61,000 nt of DNA from Cristatella mucedo (GCA_009760855.2 WPIO01000009.1:1809001-1870000), one strand, 5' to 3'. Positions 21,311-33,611 are shown, numbered from the stretch's first letter. The notes: generated from the letters alone by a model not told the origin. A program made the numbers and translations.

Positions 21311-21674
21311 AGTGCTTGAGCCTGCCCTAAGCCTACTTAGAAGCAGCTAATAATAATCGTAACTCTTTTGTATAGCTAAGAAAACCAAATCTCTATCCAG
21401 ATGCCTTACAACTCGTTGCAAGAGCAGCTGTAAATAAGAGTTGATGGCAAAAACAAGCTATGCTTAGACGAGCAAGCAAAACCACACAAGTATCATATCT
21501 CTACCCCTAGGCCCCTGATAGTAGGGGGGGGGGGTAGGAGCACCAGGCTTTCAGTTAAGCAATGCATTTTATAGATGTTCCGATAAGAACTGGGAAGTTA
21601 GAATTCACAGAGCCTGAAAACTGCTGGCTGAGGTTCTGATGCTAATTGATATACATATACAGTGTATGTATATA

Positions 21675-21792
<118 letters not shown>

Positions 21793-21829
21793 ATATATAT
21801 AAATGTATTATAAAACATACAGCCGGAAA

Positions 21830-21995
21830 AACTACTGGAAAGCTGAAAAGTTGGATGGAAGTTGAGGGTCTGAGGTAAAGGCTGGGAAGGATCAAATTCT
21901 AGGTAGGGCTGAACGTCAGGGGGTGTCAGCTACATTAAAATGAAGCCAAGAGATCGTGGTTAACGATGACATTGGCCAGAGGGAGGCATTATGGG
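21830..21995 (-). mobile_element. Short LINE RT-region fragment
   Basis: It has 'ggctgggaaggatcaaattc' and 'aacgatgacattggccagag', which match the region next to the YADD box of the copy at 2448-3905 in the same reverse orientation. It lies head to head with the forward copy at 22090. Confidence 0.5.
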
Positions 21996-22089
21996 GTGAA
22001 AAGTTAAAGCCTACAACCGATCCTGGGTCTACTAGGTCTACTAAGTCCAAGTTTGAGATACATACAAAATATCAAGACTGACTTGGCAA

Positions 22090-23125
22090 TCGAAAGGCAT
22101 ATGAGGACTACTGCAGATCATACCAATCTATCCTACCAAAGGCCAACTCTAGCTTCTATAAAAACATTGTCGAATCACACATGCACAAGCCAAAAATGCT
22201 GATGTCGACAATCAACCATGTTAATCACTCCCAGGTTAGCACCTTACCTTGTGATCCTTTTAGGGATCTCGTTCCCCCAGCTTTTTCAGCAAGATAAGTG
22301 AGATCCATCCCTAACGTAACAGCATTAGACTCTCACCTTCAGTTACATACAGACAGGAGGCCTCTTCCTCAATTCCTTGCAGCACTTTAATGCCCGTATT
22401 CAAGCCTGCCATGAGTGACCTCATTCTAAAATTCATCTCCCAGTCAACAAGCCCTCTGACCCTATTCCCATTGTTAGACTTGTGCCATGCATAGATCTAC
22501 TTCTGGCATGCATAAATAAAACAATAAATCTGTCCTTAGCCTCGGATCATGACCCTGCACCTTTCAAAAGGGCCACTAATGAGAAAGCAACATTAGACCA
22601 AACGAACTTTAGCAACTTAGCCCAGTACCTATCCAAGACACGAAGGAGTTGTGACAGACCAGCTAAACTCTTACATTTAATCCTAGCAAATAAGTTCCAG
22701 TCAGGTTTAAGAGCTTATCACTATACAGCCTTTAAGATCGTTAAACTTTCTGGCTGCATGTAATGCTGACATCGGCCCTTGGAAGGCAGCAAACTTTCTC
22801 GAGTGACATGCCAATAAAAACTAACTTACTAGTTATGGGCTAACAACGCTCAAAATCGGCTCTGTAAGCTTAAATCCCGTAGCGTCTGTATGAAATCTAG
22901 ATTACAGGTGTCCTTTCACTAGACAATGTCAGCTCCACTGTCAACCCTGCCTACTTTCAGCTATTGCAAATATTGCAACTGCTATCATTACAAAAATTCG
23001 GGCCTGCTTACAGCAATACTGCATCCAAGTTGGTTGTTTATGGTGAGCTTCGAAGTTGCCCTATTACACCATTTCTTGCGGACCTGCACTAGCTCCTATC
23101 AAGCAGCGTATCGACTTCGTGAGCC
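22090..23125 (+). mobile_element. LINE, pre-RT and C-terminal parts
   Basis: A forward copy. 'agcttctataaaaacattgt' and 'atgctgatgtcgacaatcaa' match 3906-4030. The part after about 22860 ('gtcagctccactgtcaaccc', 'cctactttcagctattgcaa', 'aattcgggcctgctta', 'atcaagcagcgtatcgactt') matches the start of 10425-11292. The RT core between them is missing and the frames are broken. Confidence 0.78.
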
Positions 23126-23445
23126 AAGGAAAAGCTGCTGGAAAAATAGATGCATCTTCAGCTGAGTCCTAAAATATAGCCTCAAGACTCAATGAAACTA
23201 GCACGAGATGCAAGGTAAGGATCTTCAGCACTGGTCCTACGACTAAATGTTATAAACGTACTGTAGCGGCTTCGGAAACGGTGTCATTTGGCAAAACGTA
23301 CAGTGCTCACTGTGGTGCTAATCCTTGAAGACACATGACAAATACCTCAGGTGAAGCTGGCACCTCGAATCACGGCTACAGCGAGTCGCAGAGGCTGCCT
23401 CAGTGCACGCAGCTATAGTCGACAGTACCGCAGCACGGTGACAAT

Positions 23446-23545
23446 AAATAATAATAATAATGCACTTGATAAAGCACCCTCAGAGAACTCAGTCTCTTTC
23501 CATGCGATTTACATTTGCTGCACACCCGTAGCGCAATTATAAGTT
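23446..23545 (-). mobile_element. LINE 3' tail only
   Basis: (AAT)n followed by 'gcacttgataaagcaccctc', 'agagaactcagtctctttcc' and 'tttacatttgctgc', in reverse orientation. It is severely 5'-truncated. Confidence 0.85.
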
Positions 23546-24059
23546 TGTATAGTTAATGTAGACCGGTCCATTTCATGTGTGCAGAGAGGCACCGGTACTC
23601 AGCACCAGCCAAGGTACACAACTCGTTCGGAAGCCAAAAATGCAATTTATTCACTACACTTAATGTTTTCATATATGGGTTTAGCTGCTAAGCAGCCACT
23701 TGTTCGAATGTTTCTGACTAAGGGAGACTGGGCGGTAGTATTCAGAGTTTCCTGGCCTAGAGCTAACTTATTGGTAGATGAGTGACCTCACGACGGCAAT
23801 ATATATATATATATATATATATCTCTTTTTTTGGCACGCATTTATACACGCGCGCATGCATAGCTCTTACCGCTACCCGGTATACACATATTCCTATACA
23901 AGTGCAGGTACGGTATATAAACATTGTCGTTGCTGCTATGCCGACCAGCAGCAACGACAAGCGTGCAGCAACTGAACTAGAAGTGTGCGTAGGTCTGTCT
24001 TAGTTAAAGAGTAACTGGTCCTTCATCTAACATCCCGAGCCGCAGTCGACGAGCCCTGC

Positions 24060-24262
24060 CAAACCAATAAGCCCACAGGACGTTTAAGGGGTGCATCCGT
24101 TTCCTCTACGTGTAGGCCCAGCGAGTTCGCACTCCATAACCCAGGTCGTAGGTTCGAGTCGCGCAGCAAGCAGGCAGTACTAGATTGCCTATTCTGAACG
24201 GGAGTGGTAGCTGACTGTGGTGCTGTTCTGCCACTATACAAACGATGCTGTTGAATCAGCTC
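24060..24262 (+). mobile_element. tRNA-derived SINE, diverged family A relative
   Basis: It has box B ggttcgagtc at 24151-24160, preceded by 'cataacccaggtcgta', and ends with 'cactatacaaacgatgctgt' and 'tgaatcagctcac', like the family A 3' end. Box A is degraded. Confidence 0.65.
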
Positions 24263-24613
24263 ACCTTTGCTCTATTAAGAGCCAAAACAATACGTTTATT
24301 TCGCCAAAGCCCGCCGCCTACGCAAAGAAGCACCTGCTCAGTCGTAGAGCTAGACCTCCAATCTGTGGCCATTCTTTGAGTTGCACGCGTGCCAGCTTCG
24401 TAGCTCGTCTGCAAATTACTGGTCTCCGTTTTCCAAGACTCGCTCGAAAAAGCTGATTTTTATATCGACCGAGCTTTAACGCTGTAAACGTGACCCAGTC
24501 TCACAGCCACTACGAGTCCGCCGTACGAGGACCGCTGCCGAAGGTCTTGCACATATTACAAATAATGACGTATATCAGAAACACCAGCTAGTTTAGAAGG
24601 CGCTGTAAATATG

Positions 24614-24615
<2 letters not shown>

Positions 24616-24677
<62 letters not shown>

Positions 24678-24698
24678 GCGACATATATAATATGTCGC
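24616..24698. repeat. (CA)n(TA)n microsatellite with terminal palindrome
   Basis: (CA)n at 24616-24660, then (TA)8. Next to it is gcgacatatataatatgtcgc at 24678-24698, whose 9-bp arms are perfectly complementary. 'atgtcgc' also occurs on the left side of the array. Confidence 0.9.
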
Positions 24699-24702
24699 AG
24701 CG

Positions 24703-24877
24703 AAAAAGAAAAAATCCTAGCTGATTAAACAGCCTCTTTTTGTATAGCAACACAAGAGCCTTTACGGTTATCACCACTGCTTGCGGTGGCGATAAAGAAT
24801 CGCCCACTGCAGGAATCGAACCTACGACCTCGGGAGCGAGGTCGTGAAAGCAACCGCCTTACCTAGTGTGCCATCAA
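24703..24877 (-). mobile_element. tRNA-derived SINE family A
   Basis: A reverse full-length copy: 'aaaaaatcctagctgattaa', 'cggttatcaccactgcttgc', box B (rev) ggaatcgaacc and box A (rev) ttacctagtgtgcca. Confidence 0.9.
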
Positions 24878-25961
24878 GAATGAATGAGTCGCCTTGTTTC
24901 TGCTAGTCAAAGTCAAGACCGCAGAAAGTCCGCGGTCTCCTAACTATACCGTATGCGTTTCGTTCGAAGTACTTTTTGGTTTTACGCGAGGTCACATTCT
25001 TTTTTGCCCCGAAAGAAAGGGTGCCTACGGCCACGGGTAGCTGTTCCACAATACCCACATATACACGTACACTCCGCGTGCAATTACTGTGCCGGCTTAC
25101 TTACTACTACTTAATACTATTTAATACTTATATTTAATATTTAATACTTATTTAATACTTAATACTTATTACTACTTAATTACTTCTACAAAATGCGGGC
25201 AGACTGAGCTGTTCTGGATCTTTTGGCCGCTTTGCTTCAAGCGCTTCCTTTCCAGCACGTTCCAGAAGTGCCTGCGGAGGGATTTACAGAGATTCTCTAT
25301 AGGACGCTATACAAATATTCGATTATTATTGAGTTACTACCTTCTGCAGCACGCCGTTCAGCAGCCCCTTATGGCGTCTCTCTGGCCCGCTGTTGCTACT
25401 GAGAACGATTGCTGCCATTTTTCAGCTCACGCAGAGTCTTGATTGCTATTCTGCCACCGAATGTGCCGACCGTGTTATGACCGCGAAACCCTCGCTAGTT
25501 CGGGTCAGCGGCACAGCGCTTGTAATGTGCAAAGACCTGACGCTCACAATACGCCGACGATAACAACACGGCGCTCGATATCCAGCACGCAACGCTAACA
25601 ACATCAAATTAGAAAAAGCACAAACAACCTGGCTCCAAGCGGACTCGCTAGTAGACTCGCTTACAGCAGCTTGCGCTCGCGGTCAGCGCGCTAGGACTCA
25701 CCGACCGGCAGACCGTCGCTCCAGGAGTGAGACTCCGGTCACGCACATGCCTTATGTAGATAGTAGTCATGTCAAAAGTCAACACTTTCGTTTATAATTA
25801 CACATCGCACTGCTCCTAAGTGGCGGCTTATCGCGGCAATTTCATACGCGGCTCCGTTCCAATTCAACGGCAAAGCTCATAATTCGTAATCGAGGTTCAG
25901 CTGTCAAGCTCATGGTCCACAATTGCGGGGCATTACAGCTGCGAATTTAAAGTCTACCATT

Positions 25962-26475
25962 AATAATAATAATAATAATAATACACTTGATAAAGCGCCC
26001 TCAGAGAATTCAATCTCTTTCTAGGCGCTTTACATTTGCTGCAAAGGAAACACGATCGAATGGTGAATGGTATCGTGCTTGATTAACAACATGAATAACA
26101 TGGTTAGGGGTGACTCGCACAGGGTCAGCATGCAAGTGTGGTTAGTGGCAGCACGCAACAGTGTCAGCACGCACAAACACACAAAAAGACGAATCGCAGC
26201 GACCCACTAAATGCTGTGATAAATAGGAGTGTTTTTAATTTCTTTTTAAACATGGTCAAGTCAGGTGATGTTGTTACGCAAGTCGTGAATGAGTTCCAGG
26301 CTTTGGGAGAGTACGAACTAAAGGCATGGTCTCCAAAGGATTTGAGGTTTGTACGAGGTATAGTTAGTCACTTTGATTCCGAAAAGCGGGTGGTACGATG
26401 CTTAGCCTGGTGGGGAATAGATCTGATAGGTAGCCTGGAGCCAAACAATGAAGGGACCTACAAGTGAGTGACTTT
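25962..26475 (-). mobile_element. LINE 3' part
   Basis: (AAT)n, then 'tacacttgataaagcgccct', 'gcgctttacatttgctgcaa', 'gacccactaaatgctgtgat', 'gttccaggctttgggagagt' and 'ccgaaaagcgggtggtacga'. This well-preserved reverse copy is truncated in the RT C-terminal part. Confidence 0.92.
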
Positions 26476-26479
26476 AATA

Positions 26480-27420
26480 GGAAACCATTTAAAAACTGGT
26501 AAACACAAAGCGCAGCTGCGAAAACGTGAAACTCACACATTACACTGATCGGGCAGCTTTCCAATACACCAACTCAGCTATACACGCCAAGAGGAAGGCT
26601 GGGTATCGATCTGTTCCGGCGTAGCAGGGAGCGAAAGCAGTGGGCATGCTGCACCCCTTGACAAACCCTCCAAGGTTCAAGTCGTATAAGCGTTATAAGT
26701 TCCCGTTTAAGTGTTAAAAGTTCTAGCATTTGAATGGTTAATTTCAACTACGTTCGTGCATTCTAAAGCTACATATGCAAACTATCTCTCCCTTGTTGAC
26801 ACTCATTTTTCGCTGCTGCACCGTCATAGTACTGCTATAAGTCTCACACCAAAGTTTTAGTTCGGACGTGACGTCGGTGACTTTATAGGACGGACCGACG
26901 AACGGTTAAACCTAGCATATGCTCAGGCGGACAGTTCTACCGTTGCAGTTTCTGTTCTAGCATCGCAGTTGTTGCGTACGAACGAGCGAGTTGGTTGACC
27001 GGCATGGAAGGTGAAGGTTCATGAGCACGACGATAAACTCAGCGAACGCAGAACCGACTCAAGCAGCTGGACTCCTGCAGTGGGAGCTGGAGCCACAGCT
27101 TCGATGCGCCTGCAGACGATTGGAGAGCGGCTACCCATTAGCCGGAAATTACTTAAACGCTAGCACAAGTTCTCTCTCTCTCTCAGCGGTGCGATACTCG
27201 GCCTTCCTGAGTGCCGCTGGTGGCGCCGCTGGGTCTGGCTCACATCCGTGCGAGCTGTTATACTGATAAACCCGAGCATCGAGACAGGCGGCTCCCATCG
27301 CCCGGCGGCTAGAAATCATTTGCAGTAGCAGCAGCAGCAGCAGCTCGTACGTCAGCCGAATCTTAACGACGGAACAATTAGGACAGCTAAGTCGTACGGT
27401 TCAGCAAAGGTGCAAATCAA
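26480..27420. other. Unassigned intergenic stretch
   Basis: It contains a CRE-like tgacgtcggtga near 26874 and a forward 81-codon frame from 27021 (starting MSTTINSANAEP) with no recognisable domain; a seven-codon run near 27305-27340 is (CAG)n. I cannot say whether the frame is used. Confidence 0.35.
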
Positions 27421-27520
27421 TCAAGGTCGGCAAAGGCAAATGCACTTGCAGGGTTCGTACCGGAGACCTGGCTCGCAGGCTGGAAACGGAAGAGAATTGG
27501 TAAGGTAATGAATTCTGGAC

Positions 27521-27526
27521 TTTATT
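27521..27526 (-). promoter_or_regulatory. Candidate Spred polyadenylation signal
   Basis: AATAAA on the minus strand, about 800 bp downstream of the Spred stop codon. It implies a GC-rich 3' UTR covering 28328-27500. Confidence 0.45.
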
Positions 27527-28328
27527 AACTTGAGCCCCCTCGCCAGAGGGCCTGCAGGCATGCAAAAATACTTATCGTCTGTACAAGTCAAGCTAAAGAC
27601 ATACAAAGCACCACGCTTTCACCTACGGACATTCTTAACATAAGTAGCACTGACTTGAACCTAGCAGCTCGACGGCGGCGGCGGCGACGGCAGCGACGCT
27701 CGCTCTCGTGCTCGTGGAAGTTATGGCGCGCAGTCGTCACAGAGTAAGCAACCGCATTAAGGAGATAAGTATTTGGCACTGTTCGCTACCGTTCATAGCG
27801 GTCGACTATAGCAGCCAGCTTGGCATACCCACACAGGCGGCTCAGTCACAAAAAAATAGTGCCGCACCTCGGGCTGCAGACGACAGCTGCGACAGAGGAT
27901 GTGCACTGCGGCGGCAGCACACGGAGCGCTGCTGCGCTCCTCCTTCCAACCGGCTGCACAAGTCACCTCGGCAACGATACGCCGCGCCTCCACCGCGCCC
28001 CCACTCTCTGGGTGGGGGGGGCTCGTCGGCGCCCCTCGGGCGGCCGCCTATTGGACGGCCGTCGTCGCCAGGATTGCCGCAGCATCACGAACGGCCCCTC
28101 CCTCACCCAGAGACCAGCCCCGGGCTGCTCCGTCGACGACGTGCGTCCTTCCGGTGCGCGGCAGTCCGGAGCGCGAGGGCTGCTGCCCGTGCCGGCGCCC
28201 GAGGGCAGAGCGCGCATTCGAGGGAGTCGTCATCGCTAGGGTGCCGCTGAAAATCAGGCAGATGCAGCGCCTCCTGCGGCCGAGACTAGTGAAGCAGGTG
28301 ACGCGAGCGACGCGCTCGCGTCATCGCG

Positions 28329-30321
28329 TCACCTGCTGCCGCCGGATGCTGAGTGCCGAGGGCCGGAGACCCCGCTCCGGCGCGCCGCCCGGTGGCAGGC
28401 GGCCATCGGCGGGTAGCACCAGACGCAGGGCAGCACCAGGCCGAGCAGGGCGATGAGGCCCCACTTGAGGACGCCGCGACGCCGCCGACCGCCGCCCGAG
28501 CAGGCGCACGACCAGGCGTCGAGGCTCTCCTCTGCCGAGCCGTCCTCGTCGTTCACGCAGTGGTACATGATGCCCTCGACGCACGGAGCGCACGTCACGC
28601 GCTCGATGAAGCGCATCGGCGGGTCGCTGCCCTCCGGGCAGCAGCCGCGCGGGTTGTCGGCCTCGCGGTAGACGGCGCGGCAGTTACGGCAGCGCTGCGG
28701 GCTGTCGCGTGCGCCGCCTGCCGCAGCCGCCGCCGCTATCAGCGGCTGCTGGGCGGAAAGCTTGCGCAGTGCCAGCTTTGGGCGCTTCTGCTTCGTGGGC
28801 AGCTTGGGGTCGGCAGCGCCCGAGACGATGGACAGCGCCGACGCCGAGTCGAGCGGCCCGCCGCCGCCGCCCGGCGTAGTCGGCAGCTGCGAGGCGCTCT
28901 TGCCTTTGGGCAGCGAGTCACCGGCAGCAGAAACGACCGAGGCGATGGCAGGCAGGGGCGGAGACAGCAGAGCGGCAGGCGCGCCGTCGACGTAGCCGTG
29001 GATGTAGAGCGGCTTGTCGGACGGCACGTAGTAGTCCTTGCGGTAGTCGCTGTACTGCCGCCGTCGCTTCATGTCCTGCAGGCTCGTCGTCTCGCTGACG
29101 GCGCTCGACGGCAGCAACGGCGGCCTTGCCACCGCCGCCGCCGCGGCGACGAAGCTGCCGCCGCCGCTGCCACTTCGGCTCTCCTGCTGCTGCGGCTCGC
29201 CAGAGTCGTCGGCGCCGCGGTGCACCCACACCTCGCCGCCGCCACCGTCTCGGGCAATCGTGCCGGGCACCTGCCACGAGGTCGGGAATAAGATGCCTCG
29301 GTCGGTTGGCGAGGCGCGCGGGCGGCAAGGCCGAGCTTTGCTGCAACCGCAAAAACGCCTACGTGCGTCTCCTGAACCCCGCCCGCTCACGCTCTGCCAC
29401 GGGGGAGGACTGAAGAAAGTTAGCCATCTCCCGAGGTGGGGGGCTGTAAAAAAAAACAGCCTGCTGGCCTGCCGCCGCATCTGCGTTCTGTACGTGCTCC
29501 ACCATTACCCTTTGGGTACAACGAATGAGCCGGTCGGACGAATAGGTTGTGGGGGCACAACATCGCTCGTACAACAGTCGTCTCGGCCCCCAAACTGAAC
29601 TCACACATGCTTCGCCCGCCACGGCCGCCCAATGAGCGCTGGCTTCGCGTGCGTGTGCAGTCGTTTCTCTGCCACCTCGACCTCGAGCTGTGACCGAGCA
29701 GAGTAGCCGTGTGGGTCAAGTGACCCCAAACGCTGCTTCGCACCATTTGGGGATTTCTGCCAGCATGCCGGCCTGTGCGTGCGTACGCCATGCTCTTCTC
29801 TCTCTCTCCTGCTCCGCAGCTTCCGACCGACGCCTGCTACCGCTCAGCACCTGCCTATATGCAGCCCCGCAGCCCACATCCCAATGCCACGGTAGAATGG
29901 AATTATGCTAGCGGACAAAAAGCACGCCACTCAAGCGAGCGCCACTCACAGCAACGATGGTACATGGCTTGATGAGAGGCATCGCACTCTCGCGGTCCGA
30001 CGCGCCGCAGCTGGACGCCCGCGGCGGCAGTGGCGGCCGGTGGTGCAGCATGGGCGACAGAGGCTTCGTGACGGAGGACTGTCCATGGGGCGCTGGCGGC
30101 GTCTGAGTGAACACAGCCGTCAGTGAGCCGCCGCCAGCGGTTGATGACCGGACAGCCACCGGGCGCACCAGCTGCTGTGCCACAGTCACCGAGACGGCGG
30201 GCGCTGCTGCTGCCGCGTCTCGTGGCGATGCGCGCCTTGGGCCGGAGGCGGTGGCAGCAGCGGACGAAGGCAGATGAACTGCCTGCAGCGAAGATGCAGG
30301 GCCCACGATGCTGCACCGAGC

Positions 30322-30352
<31 letters not shown>

Positions 30353-33300
30353 AGGCAGAAGGCGACAGCAGCAGCCGCAGGAAGCCCGAGGGCGTACACT
30401 TCGGGATGCCGCGCCGGCGGCCGGCACGATTGGCAAATGGCCGCCGGCGCTCTGAGGCTCCGAGGGAGCTCGCCATATGTTCTCCGACCGCTGCCCGACA
30501 GCAATGGTGGCGCCGGGCCTATGCTTACCGCGAACACATCTTCGGCCGACGGATCAGCCGACGCGGCCATTGTGCCTCCGCTTTTGACTAAAACGGCCAG
30601 CCAAACGGCTCAAGCTGACGGGCCAAAGTGCCCTGACTGGGCACTTGGACTTGGAGCGTTGCGAAGAGCGCGCGGCTCCCCGCAGAAAAGCATACAGTCA
30701 CATTGGACATCAGAGCTGCGCGTGACTCAACTCAGGCGGCACGCGGCCAGCAGAGGAGGACACTTCACCGCCTTCGCGCTCTCGCTCGAGGCGAAGCAAG
30801 CGTCCTAACCGGCGGCTCTGAGCCGAGCTCGCACGTCCTCTACTATTGCACGGCGGCCAGAACCGCCTCTCGTGAGGAGTGTGAGCGCATGGTGTGTGCA
30901 CCCCAGTGGGAGCGTGTCGCGCGCGAGGACGCTTGGCTGATGTCGCCTAAACGAGCGCTGCTCACCGTCTGCCACGGCCTTGCGCACGTGGCGCTCGAAG
31001 CGAGCGGCATCGCGTGCATTGACAAACGCCAGACCGTGCCTCCTCTCGCCGGCCGCCGCCATCCAATGGTGGAACAGTGGGTTCGCCGAGCAGTAGTGAA
31101 ACTCGGCCTCCACTCGACAGTTGATGAGCTCCTGCGAGCAGAACGGCAGCGCATGGCCGCTTTTATGACTGGCCAGGGGTCAAGCAAGGACGTGGCCGGG
31201 GTTAGAGCCCCGTTGAAAGAGCCGGCATGGCACCAGCAGCAGCACAGAGCACATGAGAGCAGCTGTGGCACGCCTAGCCCAAGGAAGGAGGTCGGAAGGT
31301 CGGACTCGCTGCTGCAGCACTCGACCACTATGTAGCAGTCAGAGCGACACTTCTGGTCGCAGTGGAAGTGGGAGGCCCATCGGTGCCCTATTTGCCACAC
31401 GTACAGGGACGCAAGCAAGCTGACAAAGTCAAACAGTAGTGAGGCTCCCTGTGTGGCACGATTAGCAAGCCGTCCAACATACATGGGTGCGCACTTCAGT
31501 CTTAATCTCGTCAACGAACTCACCGGTGACTGCATCGGCCAGGACACCCCCAGCTCATAATAATAATATGAAATTTGTGTAGCACTGTACGAGAACTATA
31601 TCTCTTTCTAGGCACTTTCGCTGGAAAGTCACAGCATGCGCAGTGTAATTAATTATGCATCAGCACATTAAGAACAGCTCACCAAGGAAATGCTGTGAAC
31701 ATGTGGTTTTTTTAGCCTCTGAACATATGTAAAAAGAACAGTAACCGTATGTTGTGACGTCAGTCGGGAGTGAGTTCCAGGCTTTGGAAGTACATGACCG
31801 AGCTAAACGAACCGTCGCCAAAGGATGTGAGGCTATTCGAGACACAGCTAAACGACTTGAGTCAGAATAGAGGATGGTACAATGCCAAGCCTGGTCGAGA
31901 AGTAGTTCTAATACGTAGGCCGGAGTCAGCAAATGAAGGGACCCAAAATGGAGTGACAACAGCTTGAAGTCGATAGGCTGCTTGATGGGGAGCCCGTACA
32001 GGTCGGCAAGAAGTGGAGATGTGGCAACTGCGACGCTCGTCACAGACAAGCCTGGCTGCAGACCTTCGCACCAACTGCAAGCATCTTCCTGCAAGTGTGC
32101 AGTGAGCTACACGACTAATAAGGAAAGCACCTGGATAGGAGACCAAGTTCTCTTGGAGCACTATACAGATGAATTGCGAGTGGTGAGTCACACGATTCAA
32201 GATAGCACGTCACACGTGGACTGGCTCTTCTGTGTGACTAGGTCTTCTAGGCCTGCTGCTGCTGCTGCCGCCGGGAAACCTGGGTTCATTCGGCCACTGA
32301 CACGACCTCTGCGCTGGGAGCTGCTCGACTTGAGCTCCCTGCCTGACCGCCTGAGAGGGCTGGTTCGAGTGCAGGGGGGGGGGGCAGCAGAGGAAAGAGA
32401 AATTTCGCCTCCAGCAGGGAGCGCGCCTGCAGCCTGCAAGGGATACTGCGCCAGCAGGCCACCGATTCAGAGCGGTCGGTTGAGACCGATTCTCGTTCGT
32501 TCGACGCGCACCAAGGGGCTTTAAAGCACTGGTCGTACAAGGCAGCAGCAAGGCTCGAGCGGGCCAAGCCGCCGCTGCCTGCAGCAGCTTCGACGCCAGG
32601 TGGCGCTGCCTCGTCCAGCACAAAAGCTCGGGTGCCCGACGTCGCCATACCTGCCCGTCCTTAACCCTGCGGGCGTAGATGATGTACTCGACTGGGCCCG
32701 GAGAAGGACGTGACGACGGAACGGCGACCAGCTGAGGTGGAGGCGTCGCTCCGCCGACGCCATCCACCACCGCGGGGCGGTCGCTGCAGCCCGGAGCCGC
32801 GGTACCGTTTCCGCTGCCCAGCCGCGGCCGAGCACGACGGCGCAGCAGGCCGACGACCGACCAGGGATCGCCTCGAGTCGGCAGCCACATCTGAGTCGAT
32901 TCGTCGCGCTTCATGACCTGTGCCTTGACCCGGACGACGTACTCCTCACCGGGCGCATCGTCGGCAGCCTCGGCGGTGGCGGAGACGTCGAGGAGCTTGG
33001 ATGACACGTCGTGCTCCCTAGAGAGAACGAACGCACAGCTGCAGCGGCTCGAGCAGCTGACACCAAGCACACGAGTCCGACCGCCCCAGTTTCCACCGAT
33101 GCCCGGTCGTCACCTGTGCTAGCCACCGGCAGCGAGGACAACATGGCGCGCCGGGTCTCAGCGGCGGCAGACAGACCGCGCGCAGCCTGACAGCAACGCA
33201 GAGACAAAACGCTCGAACGAACCGCGATGTCGTCCGATGTCGCGTCAGAGGTACAGGGCATGCAAGAGAGAAGAGGCGGCAGCCTGCAATGCTGCAGGCT

Positions 33301-33611
33301 GCCGTGCTCGTCGTGCACCTGTTGCGCGACGAGCAAAAGGCACGGCAAAAGAGACAAGCAGACTGCCCTCGGTGGCCCGATCGCCTGCCCTCGGTGGCGC
33401 GACAGCAGGAAGGAAGCAGAAAGCAGGAAATGTGCTGGCGGCGCAGACCGGCACTGGCCACGAAGACAACTTGAAGTAAACGAAGCGCGTGGCGACAGCA
33501 ATATTCGATGGCACTGACGAGACCACCCCGACGGATGCCGACGGCCATGGGAAGAGCTAGCGACACCTACACAGCTACCTACCAGGTGGCTGCAAAGTCC
33601 GAAAAGGTCAT
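28329..33611 (-). CDS. Spred: Sprouty-related EVH1 domain protein (complete, 6 exons)
   Basis: Membrane-associated inhibitor of Ras/MAPK signalling. Exons in order on the minus strand: 33611-33583, 33017-32651, 31131-30966, 30587-30529, 30282-29950 and 29270-28329, giving 631 residues; all junctions are GT-AG and the phases agree. The EVH1 domain (about 36-187) has VRVKAQVM at 38-45, then YIIYARRVKDG, and FHHW at 152-155. KRRRQYSDYRKDYY near 386-399 resembles the KIT-binding region of vertebrate SPREDs (RRYADYR). The SPR domain (about 512-613) has CRNC, then RFIERVTCAPCVEGIMYHC, WSCAC, a hydrophobic segment (GLIALLGLVLPCVWCY) and CHR. In the family this domain is palmitoylated and binds membrane. 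The short first exon (MTFSDFAAT...) is inferred from its phase and a good Kozak A at -3. A 114-nt in-frame segment at 32692-32805 could be a further intron, giving 593 residues. The C terminus lacks the last Cys cluster seen in vertebrates. Confidence 0.9.
30318..30350. repeat. (GA)n microsatellite at a Spred splice acceptor
   Basis: About 16 GA units. On the Spred strand it is (CT)n ending about 35 bp before the exon 5 acceptor at 30283, so it supplies much of the polypyrimidine tract. Confidence 0.9.
31556..32100 (-). mobile_element. LINE 3' part in Spred intron 2
   Basis: A reverse copy, co-oriented with Spred: 'aataataatatgaaatttgt', 'tctctttctaggcacttt', 'gttccaggctttgga' and 'gtcacagacaagcctggctg'. 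It is diverged from the main group and lies between the two EVH1 exons. Confidence 0.82.
32105..32190 (+). mobile_element. SINE family B tail remnant
   Basis: 'aaagcacctggataggagac', 'caagttctcttggagcacta' and 'tacagatgaattgcg' match the tail of the family B SINE at 46954-47090, in the opposite orientation. Confidence 0.5.

Noticed and set aside
28353-29291. A 312-residue forward frame rich in Ala and Arg.
   Set aside because: It is antisense to the last Spred exon. GC-rich coding DNA commonly leaves the opposite strand open.
30300-30310. An upstream acceptor (ggtgcag) for Spred exon 5.
   Set aside because: It needs a preceding phase 2, while the short exon 30529-30587 ends in phase 0; the acceptor at 30283 fits.
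33127-33160. An alternative Spred start exon beginning MLSSLPVAST.
   Set aside because: It ends in phase 1, but the next exon (33017) needs phase 2. The ATG at 33611 gives phase 2.
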